Assembly (NCBI GenBank): GCA_947628095.1
Contig: CANQYO010000004.1
Location: forward strand, 1 to 45,078
Source of the DNA: an uncultured Bacilli bacterium
GTDB lineage: Bacteria > Bacillota_I > Bacilli_A > RF39 > UBA660
Reading direction: 5' to 3'
Length of the DNA stretch: 45,078 nucleotides
Of the stretch, positions 33,678 to 42,152 are shown one piece after another. A model generated the notes under the pieces. It did not search any database. It had not been told where the DNA came from and worked only from the letters and a program-made list of their open reading frames with translations. The translations under genes were made by a program, and so were the position numbers. How positions within the stretch are numbered: position 1 is the stretch's first letter; every line of letters starts with the position of its first letter.

Positions 33678-33696
33678 TAGCTTTGATTTTTTTAGT

Positions 33697-33725
33697 TAGA
33701 CAAAAAAGAAAATAATTGCTATAAT
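33697..33725 (+). promoter_or_regulatory. Promoter of Cof-type phosphatase gene
   Basis: TAGACA (33697-33702), 17 bases, perfect TATAAT (33720-33725) with an upstream TGC (extended -10). It lies back to back with the promoter of the ftsW operon. Confidence 0.75.
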
Positions 33726-33745
33726 GAAAAAAATAAGGAGAGATT

Positions 33746-34471
33746 ATGAAGTTATTAGTAAGTGATTTTGATGGAACTTATTTTATAGATGATATAAGTA
33801 TAAAAGAAAATAATGCAGAAATAAAAAAGTTTAGAGAAAAAGGAAACTTATTCATGCTATCATCAGGCAGAAGTTTTAAATCTTTAAAGGAAATGACTAA
33901 AAAATACAAAATTGAATACGATTATTTATCTTGCTGTGATGGTTCAATTTTATATGATAAAAACGATAATATTTTAATTAAATTTGATTTAGATATGCAT
34001 ATTTTATCTTCTTTTTTAAAACTTAAGAAATATGCTAAAATTGAACGAATTCAATATTCTTACCCTGGTGATTACTATAAAAGGTTTCATGGTAATACTC
34101 TAATTGGTTGTAATTTTGTAATTAAAAATACCGATATTACAGAACAATTTATAAAAAAATATCACGAATTAGAAAGTTCTTATCCTAACTATGATTTTTT
34201 AGTTTATAAACATGATGATGTTACATTTTTCTGTCTTAAAAATAAAGGTATAAATAAAAGTAGTACAGTAAATTTTATCAAAGAAAAATTAAATCTTCAA
34301 TTTAAAGATATTTATACCATTGGAGATAATGAAAATGATTATTATATGTTAAAGCTTTTTAATGGTTATTTTATAGGAAATCCTGAAGATAAAATCAAAA
34401 AAGTTTCAATTAAAGGTTACAATCAAGTATCTGAATTATTAAAAGATATAGAAAAAAGTTCAAAGTTTTAA
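33746..34471 (+). CDS. Cof-type HAD-IIB phosphatase
   Basis: A 241-residue sugar-phosphate or nucleotide phosphatase of the HAD-IIB (Cof/YbiV) group; the substrate cannot be inferred. Motif I is VSDFDGT at residues 5-11, motif II LSSGRS, motif III the Lys in NKGINKSS, and motif IV TIGDNENDYYML. The C2-type cap lies between II and III. AAGGAG lies seven bases before the ATG. It is a single-gene unit, divergent from the ftsW operon and convergent with thrS, with a terminator shared with thrS. Confidence 0.88.
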   Translation: MKLLVSDFDGTYFIDDISIKENNAEIKKFREKGNLFMLSSGRSFKSLKEMTKKYKIEYDYLSCCDGSILYDKNDNILIKFDLDMHILSSFLKLKKYAKIERIQYSYPGDYYKRFHGNTLIGCNFVIKNTDITEQFIKKYHELESSYPNYDFLVYKHDDVTFFCLKNKGINKSSTVNFIKEKLNLQFKDIYTIGDNENDYYMLKLFNGYFIGNPEDKIKKVSIKGYNQVSELLKDIEKSSKF

Positions 34472-34486
34472 ACTTTTGAACTTTTT
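34453..34486. terminator. Bidirectional terminator between phosphatase gene and thrS
   Basis: A stem of about 12 bp, AAAAAGTTCAAA with TTTTGAACTTTTT (34453-34486), is T-rich on both strands and overlaps both stop regions. Confidence 0.75.
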
Positions 34487-36236
34487 ATTCACGATTTTTA
34501 TTTTTTAAATCAACCATTTTTATAAATTCTTCTAATTTAATAGTTTCAGTATCTTTTTTACTATAAAGTCTATAACTAATTTCTTCTTGTTCTTTTTCTT
34601 TATCTCCTAAAACTAAAGTAATAGGAATTTTCTTAGTTTGACTTTCACGCATTTTATAACCTAATTTTTCATTTCTACTATCAACATTAACACGAATATT
34701 AACACTTTGTAATAAATCTTTAACTTTATTAGCATAATCTAAATGATAATCATTGTTAACTGGAATTATATTAACTTGAACTGGTGATAACCAAAATGGA
34801 AATGCTCCTTTTGTTTCTTCAATTAGAAAAGCTGTAAAACGGTCAAAGGTTCCAAAAATTGCTCTATGTAATACAACGGGAGTTTGTTTATTTCCTTCAG
34901 AATCAATATAACTTAAATCAAATCTTCTTGGTAAAAGAAAATCTAATTGGCAAGTTGATAAAGTTACTTCTGGTCCAACAGCTGGTTTTACTTCAACATC
35001 AAGTTTTGGTCCATAAAAAGCGGCTTCTCCAATTGCTTCTTGATATTCACAACCAAAATCATTTAAAACTTCACGAAGTTTATCTTCAGCCATATTCCAC
35101 ATTTCATCATCATCAAAATATTTTTCTTTATCGTTTTTATCTCTTAATGATAAACGGAATTTATAATCTTTTAAACCAAAATCTTTATAGACATCTAGTA
35201 TTAAAGATACAACTTTTTTAAATTCATCCCCTATTTGGTCTGGTCTTACAAATAAATGAGCATCATTTTGACACATACAACGTACTCTTTCAAGTCCCTT
35301 TACTGCTCCACTAGCTTCATATCTAAAATCTGTTGCAAATTCACCTATTCGAATTGGTAAATCACGATAAGAATGCAAACTATTTTTATATATTAACATA
35401 TGATGTGGACAATTCATTGGACGCAAAACAAATTCTTCATCATCAACTTTCATTGATGGAAACATATTTTCTTTATAATGGTCCCAATGTCCAGATGTTT
35501 TATATAAATCAACTGTACCAACACAAGGTGTATAAACATGAAGATAACCTAATTTTTGTTCTTTTTCATAAATATAATTTTCAAGTTGTTTTCGAATAAT
35601 TGCTCCATTAGGTAACCACAATGGCATACCCTTTCCAACTAAATCATGATTCATAAAAATATCTAAGGCTGCTCCAATTTTTCTATGGTCTCTTTCTTTA
35701 GCTTCTTCTATTTCTTTTAAATAATCTTCTAAATCAGAAGCATTATTAAATACTACTCCATATATTCTTTGAAGCATTTTATTTTTAGAATCACCTTTAT
35801 AATAAGCTCCACTTACTTTTAATAATTTGAAATATTTAATTTCTTTAACACTTGCAACATGAGGTCCACGGCATAAATCTGTAAAATCACCTTGAGTATA
35901 ACAAGAAATTACAGTATCATTTGGCATTTCATTTATTAAATCAATTTTGTATGGGTTATCTTTAAATAACTCTAAAGCTTCACTTCTTGATAATTCTCTT
36001 CGGATAATTTTCTTACCATCTTTAGCAATTTTCTTCATTTCATGTTCAATTTTTGCTAAATCATCTTCACTTATTTTAGTATCACCTAAATCAATATCAT
36101 AGTAAAAACCTTCATTTATAACTGGTCCAACCCAAAATAAAGCCTCAGGATATAAATGCTTAACTGCTTGAGCAAGCAAATGAGCCCCACTATGATTTAA
36201 AACACTTAATTCTTCGTTTTCTTTAATATTTTTCAT
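34485..36236 (-). CDS. thrS: Threonyl-tRNA synthetase lacking the TGS domain
   Basis: Charges tRNA-Thr. The 583-residue protein begins at the editing (N2) domain: [25 protein letters not shown] and LCRGPHVAS near residue 120. The class II core follows with NCPHHMLIY and VLHRAIFGT (zinc-binding Cys and two His), then the C-terminal anticodon-binding domain. Bacterial ThrS is usually about 640 residues with an N-terminal TGS domain; that domain is missing, and no frame for it exists between the T-box and this start. AAGGAGG lies five bases before the ATG. It is regulated by the T-box leader at 36254-36452. thrS near the dnaB gene is also seen in Bacillus. Confidence 0.96.
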   Translation of the reverse strand: MKNIKENEELSVLNHSGAHLLAQAVKHLYPEALFWVGPVINEGFYYDIDLGDTKISEDDLAKIEHEMKKIAKDGKKIIRRELSRSEALELFKDNPYKIDLINEMPNDTVISCYTQGDFTDLCRGPHVASVKEIKYFKLLKVSGAYYKGDSKNKMLQRIYGVVFNNASDLEDYLKEIEEAKERDHRKIGAALDIFMNHDLVGKGMPLWLPNGAIIRKQLENYIYEKEQKLGYLHVYTPCVGTVDLYKTSGHWDHYKENMFPSMKVDDEEFVLRPMNCPHHMLIYKNSLHSYRDLPIRIGEFATDFRYEASGAVKGLERVRCMCQNDAHLFVRPDQIGDEFKKVVSLILDVYKDFGLKDYKFRLSLRDKNDKEKYFDDDEMWNMAEDKLREVLNDFGCEYQEAIGEAAFYGPKLDVEVKPAVGPEVTLSTCQLDFLLPRRFDLSYIDSEGNKQTPVVLHRAIFGTFDRFTAFLIEETKGAFPFWLSPVQVNIIPVNNDYHLDYANKVKDLLQSVNIRVNVDSRNEKLGYKMRESQTKKIPITLVLGDKEKEQEEISYRLYSKKDTETIKLEEFIKMVDLKNKNRE

Positions 36237-36253
36237 TTTTCCTCCTTAAAAAC

Positions 36254-36452
36254 AAAAAAAGAATGGTCCCAAGGAGTGCAAAGCACGGTACCATCCTCAA
36301 TTTTACTTAATTTAATAACGAAACTTTAGTTCCGGGAATCTTTTTCAAGTCCTATTCATAGGTAGTAATTTATTAAACATTTATTAGTTTGCACCAACCA
36401 CTAACTCTCTTAAAAATAATTTAATAAACCATGTCCTAATCAACATATTTAT
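36254..36452 (-). promoter_or_regulatory. T-box riboswitch of thrS
   Basis: A leader of about 200 nt that senses uncharged tRNA. In transcript order it has the Stem I start AGAGAGTTAGTGGTTGGTGC (from 36410, with the conserved GGTG-x-AA bulge), a candidate Thr specifier in TTACTACC (ACT or ACC, 36361-36368), and the T-box core GATGGTACCGTG (36295-36284) that pairs with the tRNA acceptor end. A terminator hairpin ends in GGGACCATTC and seven Ts (36260-36254). The Thr assignment rests mainly on the downstream gene. Confidence 0.9.
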
Positions 36453-36458
36453 GTTCTT

Positions 36459-36486
36459 ATTATATCACTTAAATCTTTAAAGTCAA
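36459..36486 (-). promoter_or_regulatory. Promoter of the thrS T-box leader
   Basis: TTGACT (36486-36481), 16 bases, perfect TATAAT (36464-36459) with TGA just upstream (extended -10). Confidence 0.75.
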
Positions 36487-36530
36487 CAAATTGTTATCAA
36501 GATAAATTCCAAAAATTACCCTTAAACTTC

Positions 36531-36559
36531 TTGACTTCTAGAATTCTTAATGCTATATT
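36531..36559 (+). promoter_or_regulatory. Promoter of small membrane-protein gene
   Basis: TTGACT (36531-36536), 17 bases, TATATT (36554-36559) with TGC upstream (extended -10). Confidence 0.65.
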
Positions 36560-36579
36560 TCCATTATAAAGGAGTGTAT

Positions 36580-36897
36580 ATGAAAAAATATATTGAAGAT
36601 TTTATTAAAGAAATAGAAACCAAAATAGAAAATAAAGATAAATTTAAGGAACAAGATATTATTATTTTAAAAGATAAAATTGCTTATTTTCAACATGAAA
36701 GATTAATTCATTTATTAGTTACTTTATTTTATGCTATATTTTTAATTGCTTTTATCTTTTTAAGTATTTTATTTCCTTTATTTTTTATACCTTGTTTAGC
36801 TATTATAATATTCTTGATTTTTTATGTTAAACATTATTTCTTTTTAGAAAATAGTGTTCAATATCTTTATAAACTATATGATAAAATTATTAAATAA
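36580..36897 (+). CDS. Small membrane protein of unknown function
   Basis: A 105-residue protein with no family I recognise. It has a charged N-terminal helical region (KKYIEDFIKEIETKIENKDK), then two closely spaced hydrophobic helices (about 47-68 and 69-87) and a short Tyr/Lys-rich tail. I chose the ATG at 36580 because AAGGAG lies nine bases before it; the earlier in-frame ATG at 36550 falls in the promoter. It has its own promoter and terminator and lies between the thrS leader and the dnaB-like gene, on the opposite strand to both. Confidence 0.7.
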   Translation: MKKYIEDFIKEIETKIENKDKFKEQDIIILKDKIAYFQHERLIHLLVTLFYAIFLIAFIFLSILFPLFFIPCLAIIIFLIFYVKHYFFLENSVQYLYKLYDKIIK

Positions 36898-36925
36898 CTT
36901 TCCACTTTTTGGTGGAAAGTTTTTA
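36897..36925. terminator. Bidirectional terminator
   Basis: A perfect 9-bp stem ACTTTCCAC/GTGGAAAGT (36897-36905 with 36912-36920) followed by five Ts. It also lies at the stop of the convergent dnaB-like gene. Confidence 0.85.
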
Positions 36926-38227
36926 TTCAAAATCTTTTAAAACAGCATTTAATTCTTCTAAATCATTTTCTTCTTTTAAAATAGGTTTATCAAACCATAA
37001 AGGTAAAGTAGTTGAATCTTCAATTACTTTTTTAGGTTGACCTTTATATTCTGTTTTTAAAATAGTCTTTTTAAATTTTTTATGCTCTTTTTTAGATATC
37101 TCCATCGCTTCAACAACAGTTTCAACTTTTAAACGTTTCCACTGCCCAGCAATAGTTTCAACATAATCTTTATTTAGTTTTTTATTATTTACTTTTAAAA
37201 TATAATCAATTAAAACATTAACTACTCCGGGATTTAATTTTTGTTCTAACATTAAATTTTCAATCAATTTTTTATCACGATTAGTTGGTTCAACATTTCC
37301 ATAACTTTTTCTTAAAAAATCATATGGACTTGTATTTTCAAACATATAAATCATTTTAGCAAGTTTAGAATCAGAACCAAGTGGAGTTTTTAAATAATCT
37401 GGTTGCTTATTATAAATTAAAGTTGGTAAACGTCCATTATTTTCAAAACGATAATAATTTCTGCAACTAGTCATTAATTCATTTTTATCAACTAAACCTC
37501 TTTCATTTAAAGAACTTCGAACTAAACCTTGCATACTTAAATTATCAATTTTATAAAGATAAGCTAATTTTAAAATTAAATCTTTAATTTCAGCATTAAA
37601 ACATTTATCACTAACCAAACGTTTAGGAATACTACTAATAAGTAATTCAATATCAAAATTACTTTTAATTTCTAAATTTAATTTCTTATCATCCTGAATA
37701 TCTTTATTATCAAATAATAAATTAGTATTTGTATTAGATGTATATACTTCTTCAAACGATGATGTTATATCTTGATAATCTTTAACAAAAATTCTAGGCA
37801 TTTTATAATAAGCTTGTAATTTTTCATATTCGACTTGACCAATATTATTATAAAGAACAACATTTAAAATTGGATGATTAAAAAATTCATAGGCACTAAT
37901 GGGAGAATATAAGATGTAAATGTAACTATCAATTTCACCTTTTTTTAAATAAGTTTTTAAAAGTCCAATTCCCTCTAACTTACGTCTAGCATCAAAAATA
38001 CTATCAAGTTTTAATTGCATAGATGTCATTAAATGATGATGTGAATATTCTTCACTAGCTAAACTTTTATTTTTTAAATCATTAAAAAAAGTTAAAAACA
38101 AAGAAACAGCTGTATAACCTATAATGGGTTGATATAAATTAGTTAAAATTTTAATTTTTTCACTCGTAATTATACCTTTATTATATACCATATATTTATC
38201 AGCTGGTGCAATATTTTCTTTAATCAT
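36923..38227 (-). CDS. dnaB: Replication initiation/membrane attachment protein, DnaB (Firmicutes) type
   Basis: Related to B. subtilis DnaB (a DnaD-family helicase-loading protein, not the E. coli helicase). The 434-residue product has an N-terminal winged-helix-like part (KIKILTNLYQPIIGYTAVSLF, MTSMQLKLDSIFDARRKLEG-IGLLKTY). A C-terminal DnaB_2/DnaD domain follows, around MFENTSPYDFLRKSYGN, LMLEQKLNPGVVNVLIDYIL and VETIAGQWKRLKVETVVEAM. In Bacillus dnaB is followed by dnaI; no dnaI-type ATPase is present here. AAGGGGG precedes the ATG. It lies 18 nt after a small membrane-anchored protein gene and shares its promoter. Neighbouring thrS supports the assignment. Confidence 0.85.
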   Translation of the reverse strand: MIKENIAPADKYMVYNKGIITSEKIKILTNLYQPIIGYTAVSLFLTFFNDLKNKSLASEEYSHHHLMTSMQLKLDSIFDARRKLEGIGLLKTYLKKGEIDSYIYILYSPISAYEFFNHPILNVVLYNNIGQVEYEKLQAYYKMPRIFVKDYQDITSSFEEVYTSNTNTNLLFDNKDIQDDKKLNLEIKSNFDIELLISSIPKRLVSDKCFNAEIKDLILKLAYLYKIDNLSMQGLVRSSLNERGLVDKNELMTSCRNYYRFENNGRLPTLIYNKQPDYLKTPLGSDSKLAKMIYMFENTSPYDFLRKSYGNVEPTNRDKKLIENLMLEQKLNPGVVNVLIDYILKVNNKKLNKDYVETIAGQWKRLKVETVVEAMEISKKEHKKFKKTILKTEYKGQPKKVIEDSTTLPLWFDKPILKEENDLEELNAVLKDFE

Positions 38228-38245
38228 AAATCCCCCTTAAATAAT

Positions 38246-38866
38246 TTAACTAGCATAAAAATATAAAGATACTGGTAATTCAAAAGTTTGAAAAACCCAT
38301 TTTCCATTTTCTTTTATAACAACATAATCATAAGTTGCTTTCTTAGAAGTATCTTCCAAGTCTGGATATGTAATTGTATCATGAAGAATTACTTTTTCGG
38401 GGTTAACAACTTCAATTTTAAAATCATTTTTACGCATTGTATAATAAATACCTGCACTATAACCCGTTAAATAATAAACTTTACCATCAACTTCTTTATA
38501 TAAAGGTTTATCTTCTTCAACTTGTAAATTTATAAGTTCTTTAGTAAGAGATGGCACAAATAAAGTATTCATTTTCTTTTTTAAATTATCTAAATTATTA
38601 AATTCTTCATCTACAACTAAATAATAACCATCTTCTAATTTTTGATTTGTATCAATTCCAATATTTCTTGCTCCAAAAAAGCCAGCATAATAAGACTCAG
38701 CTTCAAGAAATAAAGCCTCAAAATCATAATCTATTTTTCTTGGTTTAATAAGAAAAAACCAAATTAAAAATGCTCCTACAATAACTATCAAACACACTCC
38801 TACAATAGCAATTTTTTTCTTATTTTCCTTAATTTTTGTTTTCAATTTATTAAATTTATCTTTCAT
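38246..38866 (-). CDS. Membrane-anchored extracytoplasmic protein of unknown function
   Basis: A 206-residue protein. A Lys-rich cytoplasmic head is followed by one membrane helix (about 19-40, IAIVGVCLIVIVGAFLIWFF) and an outside domain of about 165 residues with alternating strands and a helix (LDNLKKKMNTLFVPSLTKEL). The layout YYLVVDEEF, LYKEVDGKVYYLTG, NGKWVFQTFELP vaguely resembles the IseA/NTF2-like extracytoplasmic domains, but I cannot confirm it. It is the first gene of a two-gene unit with the dnaB-like gene, 18 nt apart. Confidence 0.6.
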   Translation of the reverse strand: MKDKFNKLKTKIKENKKKIAIVGVCLIVIVGAFLIWFFLIKPRKIDYDFEALFLEAESYYAGFFGARNIGIDTNQKLEDGYYLVVDEEFNNLDNLKKKMNTLFVPSLTKELINLQVEEDKPLYKEVDGKVYYLTGYSAGIYYTMRKNDFKIEVVNPEKVILHDTITYPDLEDTSKKATYDYVVIKENGKWVFQTFELPVSLYFYAS

Positions 38867-38889
38867 AATCTTGTTTTACCTCTTAATTA

Positions 38890-38919
38890 ATTATAACATC
38901 ATTTTAATTATTTAAACAA
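38890..38919 (-). promoter_or_regulatory. Promoter of the membrane-protein/dnaB unit
   Basis: TTGTTT (38919-38914), 18 bases, perfect TATAAT (38895-38890) with TGT upstream (extended -10). Confidence 0.6.
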
Positions 38920-38924
38920 TATAA

Positions 38925-38957
38925 AAAATAAAAATAAGCTAGAAAACTAACTTATTT
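38925..38957 (-). terminator. Terminator of the tail-anchored protein gene
   Basis: A stem AAATAAGCTAG/CTAACTTATTT (38932-38942 with 38947-38957; one mismatch) with Ts on the minus strand, overlapping the stop codon. Confidence 0.7.
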
Positions 38958-39503
38958 AATAAATGCTTTGAAAAGCCAAAGGGCAATTAATAAAATATCT
39001 AAAAACAAAATAGAAGTTGTAAATAAAGTTATATAATTTGCAAAACCCATTGAAAAATCTAATTTAAATTTTTTATTAACTACTAATTTTGTATCATAAT
39101 TGATTTCTTCTTCAGGTATTTCAATTACAGGGTCTATAACTAGTTCTTCCTCTTTCTTTTCTTCTAAATTTTTAATTTGCTCTTTAATTAATTTTATATC
39201 GCTTTCTAAGAAATTTTGAAAAGATAATCTACGACTTTCAGCAAATGTATAAATATATTTTAAATCACTTTTAAGTTCTGAAACATTCTCTAAATTTCCT
39301 TGAATTTTTGGTACAAATTCATTTAAAGAACTTAAGAAAACATCTTTATTAACCTTAACAAAAGTTTTATTTAAAGGAGAATTAGTATAAGAAAAATAGA
39401 TTTTAACTTGGTCATTAAGATTAACTACTTCAACAATTAAATTATTATTTTCTTCTTTTAATAAATATAAATCTAATATGCTTAGTAAATAACTTTTATT
39501 CAT
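38952..39503 (-). CDS. Tail-anchored protein of unknown function
   Basis: A 183-residue protein I cannot assign. The first 150 residues are soluble, with beta-rich sequence at the start, a helical, partly coiled-coil stretch (about 70-115) and an acidic linker (EEKKEEELVIDPVIEIPEEE). One hydrophobic segment lies at the very C-terminus (about 155-180, FTTSILFLDILLIALWLF), so it is probably tail-anchored and faces the cytoplasm. AGGAGGAG precedes the ATG. It has its own promoter after ftsK and its own terminator. Confidence 0.6.
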   Translation of the reverse strand: MNKSYLLSILDLYLLKEENNNLIVEVVNLNDQVKIYFSYTNSPLNKTFVKVNKDVFLSSLNEFVPKIQGNLENVSELKSDLKYIYTFAESRRLSFQNFLESDIKLIKEQIKNLEEKKEEELVIDPVIEIPEEEINYDTKLVVNKKFKLDFSMGFANYITLFTTSILFLDILLIALWLFKAFIK

Positions 39504-39524
39504 ATACTCCTCCTATTCTAATTA

Positions 39525-39553
39525 AATATATCACAACTTAAAAAATTAGTAAA
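39525..39553 (-). promoter_or_regulatory. Promoter of the tail-anchored protein gene
   Basis: TTTACT (39553-39548), 17 bases, TATATT (39530-39525) with TGA upstream (extended -10). Confidence 0.6.
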
Positions 39554-39557
39554 TATT

Positions 39558-41801
39558 TTATAATTCTTCAGTATCGTCTTTTTCAAGTTTCACTAAAACT
39601 TCTCGTGGTTTAGAACCATTTTGAGGTCCTATTATTCCTCTTTCTTCTAATAAATCAACAATTCGAGCAGCTCTGTTATAACCTAATTTAAATCTTCGTT
39701 GTAAAAGTGAAGCACTAGCTTTTCCACTTGTAATTACAAATTCAACAATCTCGTCATATAGAGGGTCGTCATATTCTTCTTTTAACTCAGTCTTAGCATC
39801 AATTTTTCCATTGCCAGAATCAACTGGGGCATTTAAATTCATTAATTTTTCGTCATAGATAGCTTTTTGTTGACTAATTGTAAAATCAACAACTTTTTTA
39901 ACTTCTTCCTCGGTAATCCAAGCTCCTTGAATACGAGTTGGCGTTGACTCTCCCATTGGTAAAAATAACATATCACCTCTACCAAGTAATTTTTCAGCAC
40001 CGGTCATATCTAAAATTGTACGTGAATCAATTCCACTTGAAACAGCAAAGGAAATACGAGATGGAATATTAGCTTTAATAACACCTGTGATAACATCAGT
40101 TGAAGGTCTTTGAGTAGCTATAATTAAATGAATACCAGCTGCACGAGCCATTTGAGTAATACGCATAATTGAATCTTCAACTTCTTTACTAGCAACTAAC
40201 ATCAAATCAGCAAGTTCGTCAACAATTACTACAATATATGGCATCTTTTTTAATTTTTGCTCTGGTGGTAAATTTTTATTTTTTCTTTCAATCATTTCAT
40301 TATAGGTACCAATATTTTTTACTTTATTTTCTTCAAATGTATCATACCTATCTTCCATTTCTTTAACTATCTTAGATAAGGCAACACTAGCTTTTTTAGG
40401 GTCAGTTACAACCGGTGCAAGTAAATGTGGAACACCATTAAAAATTGATAACTCAACTTTTTTAGGGTCAACTAATAACAATTTTACCTCATCTGGTTTA
40501 GCATTCATTAAAATACTTATTAAAATACAGTTAATACATACTGATTTACCTGAACCTGTAGCACCGGCAACCAATAAATGTGGTGTTTTATTAATTTCAC
40601 AATATTTTGCTTTACTTAAAATATCCTTTCCAAGTGCAACTAAAAGTTTATTATCTGAATTCTCAGCTCGTAACTTTTCCATTATTTCCCTAACATAAAC
40701 TGTCGTTGGAGTTTCATTAGATATTTCAATTCCAACCGTACTTTTTCCAGGAATTGGAGCTTGAATACGAACATCTTTCTTAGCTAAAGCTAAGCTTATT
40801 TCTTTATTAATACTTGTTAATTTACTTAATTTAGTTCCAGCTCGAAGTTCAAGTTCATATTGAGTAATAGAAGGTCCAACCGTTACTTCAACAACATGTC
40901 CTGTAATACCAAATTCTCTTAATACTTCTTCTAGTTTCTTAATATTTGATTCTATATTAGCTTGATTATTATTTTTAGTTTTTTTAGGTTGATCCAAAAG
41001 TGAAAGTGGTGGTAATTGATAATTTTCATTAAATTTAGGTTCTTCTCCAATTACTTCAATTTTCTCATCTTCATTAACTGGAGTATTTACTTTAGCTTGT
41101 TTCAAATCATTAATACTTGATATAACAACTTTACCATCATCTTCTGAAGCATCATTAATTTTAACATCTTGAACTTCTTCCTCATCTTTTTCTTCTTTAT
41201 TACGCTTATGTGGTAACATTTGTTTACTCTTTTCAGCAAATGATTTAATAACATCAGCAATACTTATTCCAGTTATTATAATAATTCCAAAAGAAATTAA
41301 AACAATATAGATTATTTTAGTACCGTTTACATCAAATAAAGCTGCAAATGAACTTAAGAAGAAACCTCCAATAAGTCCTCCTCCAATATTTCTAAATGTT
41401 AAATCACGATTAGCACCATTTACAATATCAAAAACATGCATTAAATTTGCAAAAGTTTCTTTCAAAGTTCCCGAAAAACTACTAAAACCATTTTTAACAT
41501 AAGGCATATGTAATAAAATTAATAAACCTATTATCAATAAATAAAGTCCTATTAGTTTTGTATTCCAAAGGTCAGGATACTCTTTTTTTGCAATAATATA
41601 AAAGCCTATTACAATAAGTGCAATCAAAAAAACAAAATATAAACAGCCAAATAAAAATGCTGAAAATGCACAAATTAATTCACCACATGGTCCATAACCA
41701 CATATTCCTAAAATTCCAATTAATATATATAAAATACCAGACAATTCTATTTGATATTGAAATTTTTTCTTAGGTTCTTTTTTATTTTTTTTCTTTGCCA
41801 T
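39558..41801 (-). CDS. ftsK: DNA translocase FtsK/SpoIIIE
   Basis: Septal ATPase that pumps DNA and helps segregate chromosomes. The 747-residue protein has four N-terminal membrane helices (about 20-185), a charged linker, the alpha domain (NIKKLEEVLREFGITGHV), and the RecA-like motor with Walker A GATGSGKSVCIN and Walker B-type YIVVIVDELADLM. The C-terminal winged-helix gamma domain (SASLLQRRFKLGYNRAARIVDLLEERG) reads oriented DNA sequences. AAGGT precedes the ATG. Size and linker fit SpoIIIE/SftA-type proteins. Its -35 box lies within the terminator of the upstream gene. Confidence 0.96.
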   Translation of the reverse strand: MAKKKNKKEPKKKFQYQIELSGILYILIGILGICGYGPCGELICAFSAFLFGCLYFVFLIALIVIGFYIIAKKEYPDLWNTKLIGLYLLIIGLLILLHMPYVKNGFSSFSGTLKETFANLMHVFDIVNGANRDLTFRNIGGGLIGGFFLSSFAALFDVNGTKIIYIVLISFGIIIITGISIADVIKSFAEKSKQMLPHKRNKEEKDEEEVQDVKINDASEDDGKVVISSINDLKQAKVNTPVNEDEKIEVIGEEPKFNENYQLPPLSLLDQPKKTKNNNQANIESNIKKLEEVLREFGITGHVVEVTVGPSITQYELELRAGTKLSKLTSINKEISLALAKKDVRIQAPIPGKSTVGIEISNETPTTVYVREIMEKLRAENSDNKLLVALGKDILSKAKYCEINKTPHLLVAGATGSGKSVCINCILISILMNAKPDEVKLLLVDPKKVELSIFNGVPHLLAPVVTDPKKASVALSKIVKEMEDRYDTFEENKVKNIGTYNEMIERKNKNLPPEQKLKKMPYIVVIVDELADLMLVASKEVEDSIMRITQMARAAGIHLIIATQRPSTDVITGVIKANIPSRISFAVSSGIDSRTILDMTGAEKLLGRGDMLFLPMGESTPTRIQGAWITEEEVKKVVDFTISQQKAIYDEKLMNLNAPVDSGNGKIDAKTELKEEYDDPLYDEIVEFVITSGKASASLLQRRFKLGYNRAARIVDLLEERGIIGPQNGSKPREVLVKLEKDDTEEL

Positions 41802-41824
41802 TTTACCATACCTTCTATATTACA

Positions 41825-41853
41825 ATTATACTAAAATTAAAAAAAAATGACAA
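41825..41853 (-). promoter_or_regulatory. Promoter of ftsK
   Basis: TTGTCA (41853-41848), 17 bases, perfect TATAAT (41830-41825). The -35 box is inside the 3' arm of the preceding terminator. Confidence 0.7.
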
Positions 41854-41871
41854 GAATTATCTTATCATTTT
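41838..41871 (-). terminator. Terminator of the RelA/SpoT-like gene pair
   Basis: A 12-bp stem (AAAATGATAAGA/TCTTGTCATTTT, one T-G pair; 41871-41860 with 41855-41844) is followed by a T-run on the minus strand. Confidence 0.8.
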
Positions 41872-41885
41872 ACGGCTTATCTTAC

Positions 41886-42143
41886 TTATTTTATTTTCTT
41901 TTTAATAATATCTGGGTATTCACCATTATTTAATATATTATCAATAACCGAACTTACTTCAGCTTTTGATATTTCTTGATATTCATCTTCTCCATCAATA
42001 AACATTGAAATATACCATTCTTGGTTTGGAACCCAAATTGCTTCTTTAGTTAAATATTCAAGAGCCACATCATCAATTAATCTTACTATAACTCCACTTG
42101 CTCTTTTATAATATCTAATTGTTTGACCATTATTTACTTCCAT
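41886..42143 (-). CDS. 85-residue protein paired with RelA/SpoT-like gene
   Basis: I do not recognise this protein. It is small, acidic in the middle (SMFIDGEDEYQEISKAEVSS) and Lys-rich at the end, with an N-terminal beta-type stretch (QTIRYYKRASGVIVRLIDD). No membrane segment or signal is present. It starts nine bases after the RelA/SpoT-like gene and shares its terminator, so the two are certainly cotranscribed. GGAGG lies about 13 bases before the ATG and GGGGAA just two, so translation may be coupled. An antitoxin or regulatory partner of the nucleotidyltransferase is a reasonable but unproven idea. Confidence 0.65.
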   Translation of the reverse strand: MEVNNGQTIRYYKRASGVIVRLIDDVALEYLTKEAIWVPNQEWYISMFIDGEDEYQEISKAEVSSVIDNILNNGEYPDIIKKKIK

Positions 42144-42152
42144 TTCCCCAAA

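Noticed and set aside
34859-35599. Plus-strand frames of 120 and 88 codons opposite thrS
   Set aside because: Shadows of the thrS reading frame; composition (runs of Leu, His, Gln) is typical of antisense frames in AT-rich genes.
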